Below are positions 33,771 to 42,754 of a DNA stretch of 64,000 bases, piece by piece; the stretch's first letter is position 1; each line of letters starts with the position of its first letter. The notes below the pieces were generated by a model, which saw only the letters and a program-made list of their open reading frames with translations, was not told the origin of the DNA and ran no database searches. The DNA lies in NCBI GenBank assembly GCA_013306675.1, contig JABLUY010000059.1, positions 70,568-134,567 of the forward strand, given 5' to 3'. Origin of the DNA: Thraustochytrium sp. TN22. Taxonomy: Eukaryota > Sar > Bigyra > Thraustochytrida > Thraustochytriidae. Position numbers and translations under genes: made by a program.

Positions 33771-36700
33771 ATGGCGGACCCGCAGCTCGCACCAGCTGGC
33801 TCGCGCAGCCCGGACCTCATGGCCGGCCTTGACGAAGATCTCGACGCCGACCTGGACATGGATGAGGGGGAGGACGACGAAGAGGAGGAGGAGCTCGCGG
33901 AAGAGGACAAAGCCGAGGCTGCAAGCGGCAGCGCGGGCCGCGGCCGCAGCGCCGTCTCGCAGGAGGACTTGGAGTCCCTCAGCGATGACGACTGCCAGGC
34001 TGACGAAGGGCAGGATGCCCTCGGCTCCCCTGGTGCTGATGGTGGTTCTGGAGCTGAGGCCGGGGCCGGCTCTGGTGCTGGCACCGGCGCCGCTGGTGCA
34101 GGACCCGAGTCGCAAAGCGAGGTTGGCGAGACGCCTCGGCCCGTGCGCTTCAGGTATGACTTTGAGCTGAGCCAGGTCTCCTCGCAGTCGTCCGAGGAGC
34201 ATGTCGGTTCCAAGCGCGCTGCGCTTTCGCCGGGCGGCGGTCTCTTGGACGAGGAGGTCTCCTGCAAGCGTCTGGCCGCGGCCCCGCGCGAGCCGCTGCG
34301 CCCACTCTCTGTCAACATGGCCAGCGACGATGGGCCGCGCTCGTCGCCTGGGCCACGCATCGCGGCGCTCTTCGACGATCTCGCGGGTGAGGATGCGGAG
34401 AATCGCGATTCAGCGGAACACGACGCACCAATCTCGCGCTCGAAGCGAGCCTCGCCCCATCACGACGCCGCCTCGCACATGAACAAGCTCCCTCGTTCTA
34501 GTGTGCACGAAAGTTCGCCTCACGAGAGTGAGCGCGCAACCGTGAGCAACGATGGCGACCGCGACCACGCTGCTGTACAAGAAGATCTGCAGTCGATCGC
34601 CGATCTCGCGCAGCACAGAGTGCGCAAGCCTGCCCCCAATGACCCGCAAAGCAGCATTGACGCTGTACAGAGCCTCTTTTCGACGAGTGGCGGCAAAGTT
34701 GTGAGCACCAAACGAGACGCTCTCCACAGGGCGGAAGCGTCCCTAGGCGGCGCAGGTAATCCGGGCACAGTGCAGAGCTTGTTTTCCACAGGTAGTGGCA
34801 AGGCGGTGAACATTGGCCGAGATGCGCTCGCCGCGGCTCGCCGCTCTCTCAAAAGCGACGCTGGACAGGTCGTCAACAGCGGAGCTGGCGAGTTGGAAAG
34901 CAATGCACGAATCGAGGTCGAGACGAAAGCCAAACGTGACTCCGAAGGTAAGACGCCAAGCAATCTCACAAGGAAAGAGCCAAGCGGTCTCAGAAGAAAC
35001 GCACCAACGGTTAACAGCAGCGGGAACCACAACCCTGTGCCAAGCCTTTTCTCAACTGGCGGAGGCAAAACCGTACACGTCGACCGGGCCGCTCTCGATG
35101 CGGCGCATACCGCGTTGGGCGACAGCGAGTCGGCCAAGTCTGTGCCAAGCCTCTTTTCCACTGGCAGTGGCAAAACGGTAAACGTCAACCAGGCTGCTCT
35201 CGCTGCGGCGCAGGGCGTGCTCGACGGCACCACACGTGTCAGCGGGGCTACGTCGAGGACTGGCACCGACACGGATGGCTCCGTGGCGAGTCTATTCTCT
35301 ACGGGCGGTGGCAAGGCGGTAAACATTAGCAGGGCTGCGCTCACTGCGGCGCAGCGCTCTCTAGGCGCTAGCGGTACGTCCGGTGGGACAAAGGACGGCA
35401 CCGTGCCGAGCCTTCTCTCCACAGAAGGCGAAAGGGCTGTGGCGAGCAGCAGCGAGGAGGCTCTGGGAGCAGCACAGAGCTCTGTTGACGACACGGCCGC
35501 GCCGAGCTTGTTCTCGACTGGCGGCGGCAAGACGGTCAACATCAGCAAGACCGCTCTCGCCGCTGCGCAGAGCGCCCTCAACGATGAAGTTCCCGGCGGC
35601 GCGTCCATGTCGGGTGGCGGTTCTGCCCCAAGCCTGTTCTCGACCGGCGGCGGCAAGGCGGTCAACATTAGCAAGACCGCTCTCGCCGCTGCGCAGAGCG
35701 CCCTCAACGATGAAGTTCCCGGCGGCGCGTCCACGTCGGGTGGCGGTTCTGCCCCAAGCCTGTTCTCGACTGGCGGCGGCAAGACGGTCCACATCAGCAA
35801 GGCCGCTCTCGCCGCTGCGCAGAGCGCCCTCAACGATGACGTTCCCGGCGGCGCGTCCACGTCAGGTGGCGGTTCTGCCCCAAGCCTGTTCTCGACTGGC
35901 GGCGGCAAGGCTGTCAACATCAGCAAGGCCGCTCTCGCCGCTGCGCAGAGCGCCCTCAACGATGGCGTTCCCGGCGGCGCGTCCACGTCAGGTGGCGGTT
36001 CTGCCCCAAGCCTGTTCTCGACCGGCGGCGGCAAGGCGGTCAACATCAGCAAGACCGCTCTCGCCGCTGCGCAAAGCGCCCTCAACGATGACGTTCCCGG
36101 CGGCGCGTCCACGTCGAGTGGTGCGCCTGCCCCAAGCCTGTTCTCGACCGGCGGCGGCAAAGAGGTCAACATCAGCAAGACGGCCCTCGCCGCAGCGCAG
36201 CGAAGCCTGCACGCCGACAGCAACACAGCCAGCAATGCCAGTGCGCCGAGCTTGTTTTCTACAGGCGGCGGCAAGACGGTGAGCGTCAGCAGGGACGCGC
36301 TCGCTGCGGCGCAGGCGGCGCTGCACAGCGGGCCGAAAAGTGCGGCGCCGTGTTTAAACAGGGAGGCGCTCGCGACCGCGGCAGCGAGCAAGCCACAAGC
36401 GGGCGGCGGCGCGCGAACGCCTGCTCGAGCCTTGGCACCTCAGCTGCGTGCCAAGGCGAAGCCGCAGAGTGAGGTAAGGAGAACGAGGCCTCGCGGGTTC
36501 ACGACTCCGTACAAGAAGGGCGCAGCCCCCGCGCTTGCAGCAGCTGCGAGCGCGCCGGCCAAGTTGCGTAGCGCCAAAATCCTGAAGGGGTCGCTGGAGG
36601 TGGTCTCGGCCGTGCGAGGCGCCCGGCGGCAGAAGCTGGATGAGATGGCTGGCTGCATCATGCGACGACGACCCACGGCTGCAGAATTGAGGGAGATCGC

Positions 36701-39080
36701 GGTGGAGCTCGGGACGCCCTCATGGCTGCTGGCGGTCACGAGCAGCTCGGCGTCGTGTGTCAAATTCGACGAGGCGTCGGGTGAGCCGGTGGCACTTGCG
36801 CCAGCAGCATGGAGCGAAGGCACGTCGGACGTGGCTCGGCGGCTGTTGCTGGCGCAATATGAGGGCGTGGATGAGCGGCAGGCGAGCGCCGCGTGGGTAG
36901 CCAACCACTACCGCTGGATTGTGTGGAAGTTGACGGCCTATCAGCGTGTGCTGGGCGGGGCTTCGTCGCAGCTGGCGCGCGCCTGCTCTCTGAGCGAAGT
37001 GGTGGTACGGCTCAAGTACCGGTACGAGCGCGAGTTTGTGCTGGCGGAGCGGTCGGCGCTGCGCAAGGTGCTGGAAAAGGACGCCGCTGCGGCCGCGCAC
37101 ATGGTCCTATGTGTTGCGTCGGTGGCGCCGCCGGGTCGTCCATATCATCTTGTGCTCACGGACGGCTGGTACGCCATGCAGGCGGTGGTGGACCCGGCAA
37201 TGGCGCAGCTGATTGCGAGGGGCCGCGTGGCGGAGGGCGTCAAGCTGCACGTGTGTGGGGCCTCTATGGTTGACAATGAGGACGGCGTGAGCCCTCTGGA
37301 GGTGGCGACAAACCAAGTGCTGGACAGCAGCAGCTGCAGCAGCGGCGGCGGCGCGCCTCGTGTCCAGCGGGCGGAGCCGAAGCTGCGCATCTCGCAGAAT
37401 TGCACCTTCCCGGCAAGTTGGGACGCTACCCTCGGTTTCCAGCGTAGCCGTGCGCCGCTTTGCAAACAGCTGGACAGGGTGCAGGAGTCGGGCGGCACCT
37501 TGGTCCCGGCGGTTCGTGTTGTGGTGGTGCGGCATTTTCGAATGCTCTTCTCGGAGCGCGAGCCGGGGTCTGGGCGGTGGGTGACGCGGTCGGCCGAGGA
37601 GGAGGAGGCGGCGCGGCGGCAGCACGACGAGGAGACTTGCCGCGCGCGCGAGGCCATCATCAGTGAGCACGAGCGTAGCTGGGAGGACCTCTCGCAAGGA
37701 TCTTCGTCCTCGTCCTCGCAGCCGCACCATCGAAAGCAGGACTGGCGCGACACAGTGGCGCGCGCGTTGGAGACCGACCCGCGTATCCCGCCGCGGCGAG
37801 AGGTCAAGACCAAGATGCGCGTGCTCCTGCAGCAGCCGGGTGGCGAGCGCTTCGCGGAGCTGACGGTGTGGACCCCGCACCCAGACTTTGTGCGCGATTT
37901 CCCTGAAGGCGCGCTGCTGGAGATTAGCGCACTCACAGTTATGGCGCGGCCGTCCTCGGGCCAGATTTCGCTGCGGTCCACGCTCGCGCTGGCGACCGGC
38001 AAGGAGACGCGCTTCAAGCTGCTGGACCGCCAGTACCGTGGCGAGGATGCCGTCAATCTCCGCTGCATTGCGCCCATCGCCGACCTCTGCGACCAGCGCA
38101 CGCCCTTTGTCGACTTTGCCGGCGTCCTCGTGCACAGAACTTCCCGCCACGCCTTCTTTTGCGGCGGCGACGGCGAGGGCGACATCGTCTCGGTTTTGCT
38201 CGCGCCCACGACTGCGCTGCCGGCCGATGCCGAGCCGGGCACGGTGGTGTGCGTGCGCGATGCGGCCGTTCAGGCGCGCGATCCGGCCTCGCAGTTTTTC
38301 GCATGCGCAGAGACCTTCCACACGGAGATGAGCGCCGGAGCGACCCACACCGACCCCCGCTGGCGCGCCTTTGAGGATCGGGCCGCCGATGTTTCGTCCA
38401 TTGCTTGGCAGGACGCGCGCTGCCGAGTAGAGGCCGTCCTGTCCACTGCAGTGACGCCCAACGTGGCCAAAAGGAGCCCTCCTACTCCCTCGCCGCGCGG
38501 GAGCTTGTCCGCTCCCTCGCCTCGCGCGGCAAGCCTCCGTCCTCAGCCGTCCCCGGCTCCCTCGCCGCAGCCGCAGCTCGCGACCGCCCTCACGGACGCG
38601 GAAGCGGCTCGCCAAGAGCGCATCCGCCTCTCGCGCGAGAAGCAGGCGCAGTGGCGGGAGAAGAATCGCGACCGTCTTGCTGCCCGCGCAGCTGCGGCCG
38701 CCGCCGCGCGCGGTCCTGGCCGCGAGCCCAAACTCGAGCTCTTCATTCGCGGCGCCGACATCACCGACATCATGGTGGGCCGCAAGCTGATTGACGTGCG
38801 CAGAGCCACGGAGCGCATCCAAGCGCTGCGCATGAACGACCTCATCCTCTACCGCGCCGGCTCGTACGAGCAGATCGTGCGTGTCAAGGCTGCCATCCCG
38901 TACAAGTGCGTCGCCAAAGCGCTCGAGCATGAGCCCCTCGCCAAACTGTTCCCACGTCTTGAGTCCGTGGACCAAGCCGCGGAGATCCTCGGTCAGCACA
39001 TCGACCCGAGCACAGCGGTGTATTCCGTCCACTTTGAGGTCCCCGACAAGGTCACGCTGCCCGCCTGGGCGAAGAAGTAA
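33771..39080 (+). CDS. BRCA2: BRCA2 orthologue with about 13 BRC repeats and C-terminal ASCH-like domain
   Basis: 1769 residues from MADPQLAPAGSRS. BRCA2 loads RAD51 at DNA breaks and stalled forks. An acidic N-terminus is followed at about residues 298-851 by BRC repeats such as PSLFSTGGGKAVNISKTALA (consensus FxTAxGK). From about residue 1000 comes the DNA-binding region: helical-domain motif WIVWKLTAYQRVL, then OB1 with LTDGWYAMQAVVDPAM, a short Glu/Arg-rich tower-like helix, and OB2-OB3. A charged linker (about 1600-1650) leads to a final 115 residues with the ASCH-like signature GRKLIDVRR (GxKxxExR with D for E) and LILYRAGSYEQIVRVKA. The ASCH-like domain is not part of animal, plant or fungal BRCA2. 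The frame is open upstream only through a GC-rich leader. Confidence 0.93.
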   Translation: MADPQLAPAGSRSPDLMAGLDEDLDADLDMDEGEDDEEEEELAEEDKAEAASGSAGRGRSAVSQEDLESLSDDDCQADEGQDALGSPGADGGSGAEAGAGSGAGTGAAGAGPESQSEVGETPRPVRFRYDFELSQVSSQSSEEHVGSKRAALSPGGGLLDEEVSCKRLAAAPREPLRPLSVNMASDDGPRSSPGPRIAALFDDLAGEDAENRDSAEHDAPISRSKRASPHHDAASHMNKLPRSSVHESSPHESERATVSNDGDRDHAAVQEDLQSIADLAQHRVRKPAPNDPQSSIDAVQSLFSTSGGKVVSTKRDALHRAEASLGGAGNPGTVQSLFSTGSGKAVNIGRDALAAARRSLKSDAGQVVNSGAGELESNARIEVETKAKRDSEGKTPSNLTRKEPSGLRRNAPTVNSSGNHNPVPSLFSTGGGKTVHVDRAALDAAHTALGDSESAKSVPSLFSTGSGKTVNVNQAALAAAQGVLDGTTRVSGATSRTGTDTDGSVASLFSTGGGKAVNISRAALTAAQRSLGASGTSGGTKDGTVPSLLSTEGERAVASSSEEALGAAQSSVDDTAAPSLFSTGGGKTVNISKTALAAAQSALNDEVPGGASMSGGGSAPSLFSTGGGKAVNISKTALAAAQSALNDEVPGGASTSGGGSAPSLFSTGGGKTVHISKAALAAAQSALNDDVPGGASTSGGGSAPSLFSTGGGKAVNISKAALAAAQSALNDGVPGGASTSGGGSAPSLFSTGGGKAVNISKTALAAAQSALNDDVPGGASTSSGAPAPSLFSTGGGKEVNISKTALAAAQRSLHADSNTASNASAPSLFSTGGGKTVSVSRDALAAAQAALHSGPKSAAPCLNREALATAAASKPQAGGGARTPARALAPQLRAKAKPQSEVRRTRPRGFTTPYKKGAAPALAAAASAPAKLRSAKILKGSLEVVSAVRGARRQKLDEMAGCIMRRRPTAAELREIAVELGTPSWLLAVTSSSASCVKFDEASGEPVALAPAAWSEGTSDVARRLLLAQYEGVDERQASAAWVANHYRWIVWKLTAYQRVLGGASSQLARACSLSEVVVRLKYRYEREFVLAERSALRKVLEKDAAAAAHMVLCVASVAPPGRPYHLVLTDGWYAMQAVVDPAMAQLIARGRVAEGVKLHVCGASMVDNEDGVSPLEVATNQVLDSSSCSSGGGAPRVQRAEPKLRISQNCTFPASWDATLGFQRSRAPLCKQLDRVQESGGTLVPAVRVVVVRHFRMLFSEREPGSGRWVTRSAEEEEAARRQHDEETCRAREAIISEHERSWEDLSQGSSSSSSQPHHRKQDWRDTVARALETDPRIPPRREVKTKMRVLLQQPGGERFAELTVWTPHPDFVRDFPEGALLEISALTVMARPSSGQISLRSTLALATGKETRFKLLDRQYRGEDAVNLRCIAPIADLCDQRTPFVDFAGVLVHRTSRHAFFCGGDGEGDIVSVLLAPTTALPADAEPGTVVCVRDAAVQARDPASQFFACAETFHTEMSAGATHTDPRWRAFEDRAADVSSIAWQDARCRVEAVLSTAVTPNVAKRSPPTPSPRGSLSAPSPRAASLRPQPSPAPSPQPQLATALTDAEAARQERIRLSREKQAQWREKNRDRLAARAAAAAAARGPGREPKLELFIRGADITDIMVGRKLIDVRRATERIQALRMNDLILYRAGSYEQIVRVKAAIPYKCVAKALEHEPLAKLFPRLESVDQAAEILGQHIDPSTAVYSVHFEVPDKVTLPAWAKK
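34664..36324 (+). repeat. BRC repeat array, including six 126-bp tandem copies
   Basis: Thirteen BRC-like units are counted, one degenerate (VPSLLSTEGERAVASSSEEA). Units beginning at 35499, 35625, 35751, 35877, 36003 and 36129 are spaced exactly 126 bp and are nearly identical in DNA. The earlier five differ in spacing and sequence, so the homogeneous block is recent. Confidence 0.9.
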
Positions 39081-39130
39081 GTATGTGACCACCCTTTTGA
39101 AGGATGCACACAAACAAACACAATGTCAGA

Positions 39131-40465
39131 TTACTCCGCTGCGATGGCCGAGCCGCCGCGCGCATAGCGCTCGACGATCTGCCGAGATGCGCGGGCGTCC
39201 TCGTCATCTTCGTCGCTATCCACGTCAGCCAAGAAGGCCTCGAGCGAGGTCTTGTCTTGTGACAAGGGAGTGTCGAAGAAGGCGTCGTCCGGCGAAGCAG
39301 ACGATGACGACGACGCTGCAGCCGGAGGGGGAGCCCATTTCGCGGGTTTCTCCCGCTCCGAATCCTGATGCACGAGCTTGAGCGTGGTCTCTCGTGGCGG
39401 ACTAGGTGCTTGCATGGATGAATCTCGTGCGGCGGCTGGAGAAGGGGCAGCTGGTGCAACAACAGCCGGGGCGGGAACTGCGACAGGGCCAGACACATCG
39501 GGCAAGGCAGCAGGAAGCGACGAGAGACCATGGACCATGGCAGGCTGACCCGATCCCGCTCGGCTGTGTGCGCGCCTGCGCGAGGACTCTGACAGACTCG
39601 CGCGGCCAGCGTGCAAGGAACGCTCGGTGAGCTGCGCCTGCTCAAGCAGCGCGCGATGCCGGCGGCCCAGAAACGCGAGGTTGAAGAAGGTGTGCAAAAG
39701 GTCGAGACCGCCGCCGTCCTTCATGGAGCAAGGGAAGTGAAAGAGTGCGTCGCGCGGGCGGCCTGATGCACGACAGAGCTCCTCAAGCGCCTCGTCGACG
39801 ACATCGACCGGCACCAGGTCCTCCTTGGTGCCCTCGAGGTCCGCGAAGTTGCGCAGCACGGCGCAGACGAGGTCTGGTGGCGCGTCGCGCAGAATTTCGT
39901 GCGCCTCTTCCCATGTGCGCTGCTTCCACGGGCTATAAAGCACGACGAGGCCGTCCGCGTCGCGGTAGACGTCGACCTGGCGCGCGTCGAGCGGCGCGAG
40001 ACGGTGCGCCCCTGCGGCGGGCCTTGAGCGGGGCGCGGTGAGGGGCAGGGGCGCAAGGCCGGCGGGCGCGTCCTCGTCGAGGTCGGCGGCCCGCTCTCGC
40101 GCGATTCGTTCGAGCTCATCGGCCGCGGCCGCCGCGTCCGTGAGGGCGACGTCCACGACATCCCAGGCCTCGAGCTTGGCCACTTCGTCGGACGCGCGAT
40201 TGCGCCAGTGCACATGGCTGACGGCGATCTCCGGCGTCGGCACGTAGGCACCAAGCTCTCGCGGCGCCCTGCCGCGCAGCCGCGCCAGCAGCGTGCTCTT
40301 ACCGGCGCCGCGCGCCCCGCGCAGCAGCACCTTGACGTTGCAGTTCACGCCCTGGCGCAGCCGCGCCTGCAGCCGCGGGTCGAGACGCTCCACGCCCGCC
40401 GCCGCCGCCACGCCGTCGCCCGCCGCCGCTGCCGCCGCCGCCGACGAAGACGAGGCCACGCCCAT
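39131..40465 (-). CDS. RABL6: Rab-like GTPase RABL6 (Parf/C9orf86 type)
   Basis: 444 residues from MGVASSSSAAAAA. A Ras-like domain follows a Gly/Ala-rich start: NCNVKVLLRGARGAGKSTLL (P-loop), IAVSHVHWRNRASDEVAKLE, AWDVVD in place of the usual DTAGQ, VLYSPWKQRTWEEAHEIL, and LRNFADLEGT at the G4 position. Then SMKDGGGLDLLHTFFNLAFL matches human RABL6 closely. The C-terminus FLADVDSDEDDED also matches. The non-canonical G3 and G4 are family features and suggest atypical GTP handling. MGVASS fits an N-myristoylation signal (G2, S6). It is divergent from the glycosyltransferase gene, 130 bp away. Confidence 0.88.
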   Translation of the reverse strand: MGVASSSSAAAAAAAGDGVAAAAGVERLDPRLQARLRQGVNCNVKVLLRGARGAGKSTLLARLRGRAPRELGAYVPTPEIAVSHVHWRNRASDEVAKLEAWDVVDVALTDAAAAADELERIARERAADLDEDAPAGLAPLPLTAPRSRPAAGAHRLAPLDARQVDVYRDADGLVVLYSPWKQRTWEEAHEILRDAPPDLVCAVLRNFADLEGTKEDLVPVDVVDEALEELCRASGRPRDALFHFPCSMKDGGGLDLLHTFFNLAFLGRRHRALLEQAQLTERSLHAGRASLSESSRRRAHSRAGSGQPAMVHGLSSLPAALPDVSGPVAVPAPAVVAPAAPSPAAARDSSMQAPSPPRETTLKLVHQDSEREKPAKWAPPPAAASSSSSASPDDAFFDTPLSQDKTSLEAFLADVDSDEDDEDARASRQIVERYARGGSAIAAE

Positions 40466-40595
40466 GCTGGCTGGCGGCGCGTGCGCGTCTTGGGCGGGCT
40501 CTGGCTTGGGTCTGTGACGGCGGCGGCGCGGCGCGGCCCAGTCCTCCAAGAGCTCGCTCGGCCTCGACCATACGACCCGGGTCAGCCCACTCGTC

Positions 40596-41531
40596 ATGCT
40601 GCGCCGGGCCGCGCTGGCGGCGCCCGTGGCGGCGGCGGCCGTCTACGTGGCGCCCTTCTTGCCCGCGCCCGACTGCTGGCCCGCGGCGGCGCGCGCGGCG
40701 GTCCGCGGCGCGCAGCGGCGGCCAGACGGCCTGGACCGCGACCGCGACCACGGCGACCCGGCGCAGCTGCTCAGCGTCGTGGTGCCCGTGTACAACGAGG
40801 GCGGCGCCGGCGTGCAGCAGCTGGCCCGCGAGCTGCAGCAAAAGGCGCGGAGGCCGGACCGCGTCGAAGTGATCTTCGTGGACGCGGGCTGCCGCGACGA
40901 CTCCTTCCACGGCGGGCGCGACGTCCTGCGGGCCTGCGCTGCGCGCCTGCACGACGTCCGCCTCGCGCACTCGACCTCAGGTAGGGGCCAGGCGCTGCGC
41001 CAGGGCGCGAGCGGCGCGGACGGGGACCGCCTGCTCTTTGTGCACTCCGACTGCGCGCTGCCTGATGGCTACGACGACGCCGTGCACAGGGCGCTCGACG
41101 ATCCAGAGGTGGTCATGTCTGCCTTTGAGTTCCGCATCGACTCGGGCCGCCTCCGCCAGGACATGCCGCACGTGCCTAGCCCCGCCAGCCTGGACCGCCT
41201 CGCGAAGGGCACCAACGTGCGTTCACACGTTCTGTGGCTGCCCTACGGCGACCAGGCGCTGGCCATGCGCCGCGCCGACTACGACCGCCTCGGCGGCTTC
41301 CAGCCCATGCGCATGATGGAGGACTTCGCCCTGGTCACGCAGGCCAGACGCGATGCGCTCCAAACCGGCAAACGACTGCACATCATCCCGCAGCCCGTGC
41401 TCTGCTCCCCGCGTAGGTGGCAGCAGCAGGGCTTGCTCGCCAACACTGCTCGCAACTGGGCCTTTGTCGCGGCCTACACTCTGCTCGGCGTCTCCCCGGA
41501 CACCATTTTCTCCTGGTATTACGTCAAATGA
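40596..41531 (+). CDS. Family 2 glycosyltransferase (TIGR04283-like)
   Basis: 311 residues from MLRRAALAAPVAAAAVYVAP, which could be a signal peptide, membrane anchor or organelle presequence. The GT-A fold shows LLSVVVPVYNEG at about residue 60, EVIFVDAGCRDDSF, the Asp-containing LLFVHSDCALPDGYDDAV, and LPYGDQALAMRRADYDRLGG with MMEDFALVTQAR near the catalytic centre. The order and the ending (RRWQQQGLLANTARNWAFVA) match the bacterial TIGR04283 transferases, found mainly in cyanobacteria and proteobacteria. The acceptor is unknown. No intron is needed. It may have been acquired from bacteria or a plastid-derived source (inference). Confidence 0.85.
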   Translation: MLRRAALAAPVAAAAVYVAPFLPAPDCWPAAARAAVRGAQRRPDGLDRDRDHGDPAQLLSVVVPVYNEGGAGVQQLARELQQKARRPDRVEVIFVDAGCRDDSFHGGRDVLRACAARLHDVRLAHSTSGRGQALRQGASGADGDRLLFVHSDCALPDGYDDAVHRALDDPEVVMSAFEFRIDSGRLRQDMPHVPSPASLDRLAKGTNVRSHVLWLPYGDQALAMRRADYDRLGGFQPMRMMEDFALVTQARRDALQTGKRLHIIPQPVLCSPRRWQQQGLLANTARNWAFVAAYTLLGVSPDTIFSWYYVK

Positions 41532-41940
41532 CGGAGGACATGTGTGTGCGGATGATGATGCCTTCATCCGTTGTTTGATACGAGATTGAGGACAACGTGC
41601 GACGAACGAATTCGCGATGATAGAACTCACAGGGACTCTGAGCTCGCAGGGACGATTTCGCAAGGATGGACTTGCAGGAGCAGGAGTTTGCTCTCTGCGC
41701 TCACCCTGCGGCCTTTTCCGCGGCCCACCGTCACCCGCGCTGCTGCCCCGGGCCCCGCGGCCGCTGTCGTCAGGACTCCCTCCCTCCTTCCCTCCAAGCG
41801 GCGGCGGTTCCCTGGCATCCAGCCAGAGGAAAAAAAAGATCTGCTGACGCCGGAATGGAAGGCGTGCAATGCTGTTTTCATTCGCACCAGTTAGCTTCAG
41901 GCCCGGTCTAAGCACTGGGGGTGGTGCGGTCTATTACGTA
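41532..41940. other. Intergenic stretch
   Basis: This lies between the glycosyltransferase stop and the 3' end of the tRNA-like gene. No gene recognised. No run of four or more T on the minus strand directly follows the tRNA 3' end, so a standard Pol III terminator is not seen there. Confidence 0.4.
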
Positions 41941-42088
41941 CCGGGCATCGGGGTTCGAACCCGAGAGAACATACGTTCAGGCGATCTTAAGTCGCACTCT
42001 GCAACAGCGACTTTTTAGTTAGCATAGTGGACAAAGGGCGCTTCGCGCGAGAAAATAAACGCACCCTTAGCCACTCGGACATACCCGC
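41941..42088 (-). tRNA. tRNA-Leu(UAA)-like gene interrupted by a 66-bp insertion
   Basis: On the minus strand the sequence has GCGGGTA (acceptor), a D-arm beginning TGTCCGAGTGGCTAAGG, an anticodon loop CTTAAGA (anticodon TAA), a long variable arm GAAC-GTAT-GTTC and a perfect T-arm TCGGG-TTCGAAC-CCCGA, then TGCCCGG. Between D-stem base 24 and base 25 lies an insertion, 42064-41999. Removing it restores D-stem pair 10-25 (T-A) and standard numbering. The insertion starts GTGCGT, contains TGCTAAC and ends TTGCAG, like a spliceosomal intron. Oddities: 1-72 is G-G, discriminator is T not A, pair 27-43 is T-C, and TTTT lies inside the insertion. It may be a pseudogene or an unusually processed gene. 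Confidence 0.6.
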
Positions 42089-42754
42089 GGCGTCCAGCAA
42101 GCGATGCGCGCGCTACGGCAAACGGTAGCAGTCGCGCGGCCGGAGCAGGGCATTGCGCGAGGCGGATCTGAAAGGGGATTCATAAGCAAGCCGCGCAGCG
42201 CGGTAACGTCGGGAACGCCTGAGCTGAGCAGAGCAGAGCAGAGCTGAGCTGAAGCGACCGCGGCCGCGACTCGGACTGCAGGAGAGGGGAGGGAGGCACT
42301 GCGGGCTGGCGCGGGTCACCGTCGCGGAGCTGCTGTACCGCGAAAAGCTGCGTTAATAACAGCGGACGATGGCTCTGTGTGGCCAGACCGTTTCTGTGCG
42401 GTCACACGAATTCATTCGAGGCCAGAATGAATGCTGTTGCTTGCGCTGCTCCTCGTGGCAGAGCTACTGAGCTGCTTTGATATCGAGGTCGTCCACAAGG
42501 CAGCTCCGACGCGACGCAAAGGGTCTGGAGCCTGGGCGAACTTGCTGCTCACGCGAGGTGTTCAAGCCGCCGGAAGGGCGCTCTCAGCTGCTCGTCAGAA
42601 AATGGGACTCAAGCGCGCTCTGCGTGGCCGCTGGCAAAACCTCTACCACCTCTAGCGCTCTAGCTGGCTCGCTTAGAAGCAAGTAGCAAGCATCGAATTC
42701 GAACCCAAGTGTTCATAATGATGAAGATAGACCCTGAGCCTACGGGTCAGAGGG
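42089..42754. other. Intergenic stretch upstream of the tRNA-like gene
   Basis: It contains a gagcagagcagagc run near 42222-42250. No gene recognised. It also borders the 3' end of the 2461-residue gene. Confidence 0.4.

Noticed and set aside
34520-36391. 623-codon minus-strand open frame with a repetitive protein
   Set aside because: It is the reverse complement of the BRC repeat array. The sense frame carries recognisable BRCA2 motifs.
37107-39113. 668-codon minus-strand open frame
   Set aside because: It is antisense to the BRCA2 OB-fold region, which has clear sense-strand motifs.
41927-42095. Group I intron in tRNA-Leu(UAA), as in plastids and cyanobacteria
   Set aside because: The plastid group I intron sits inside the anticodon (U34/A35) and is over 200 nt. 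Here the anticodon loop is intact and the insertion is 66 bp in the D-stem.
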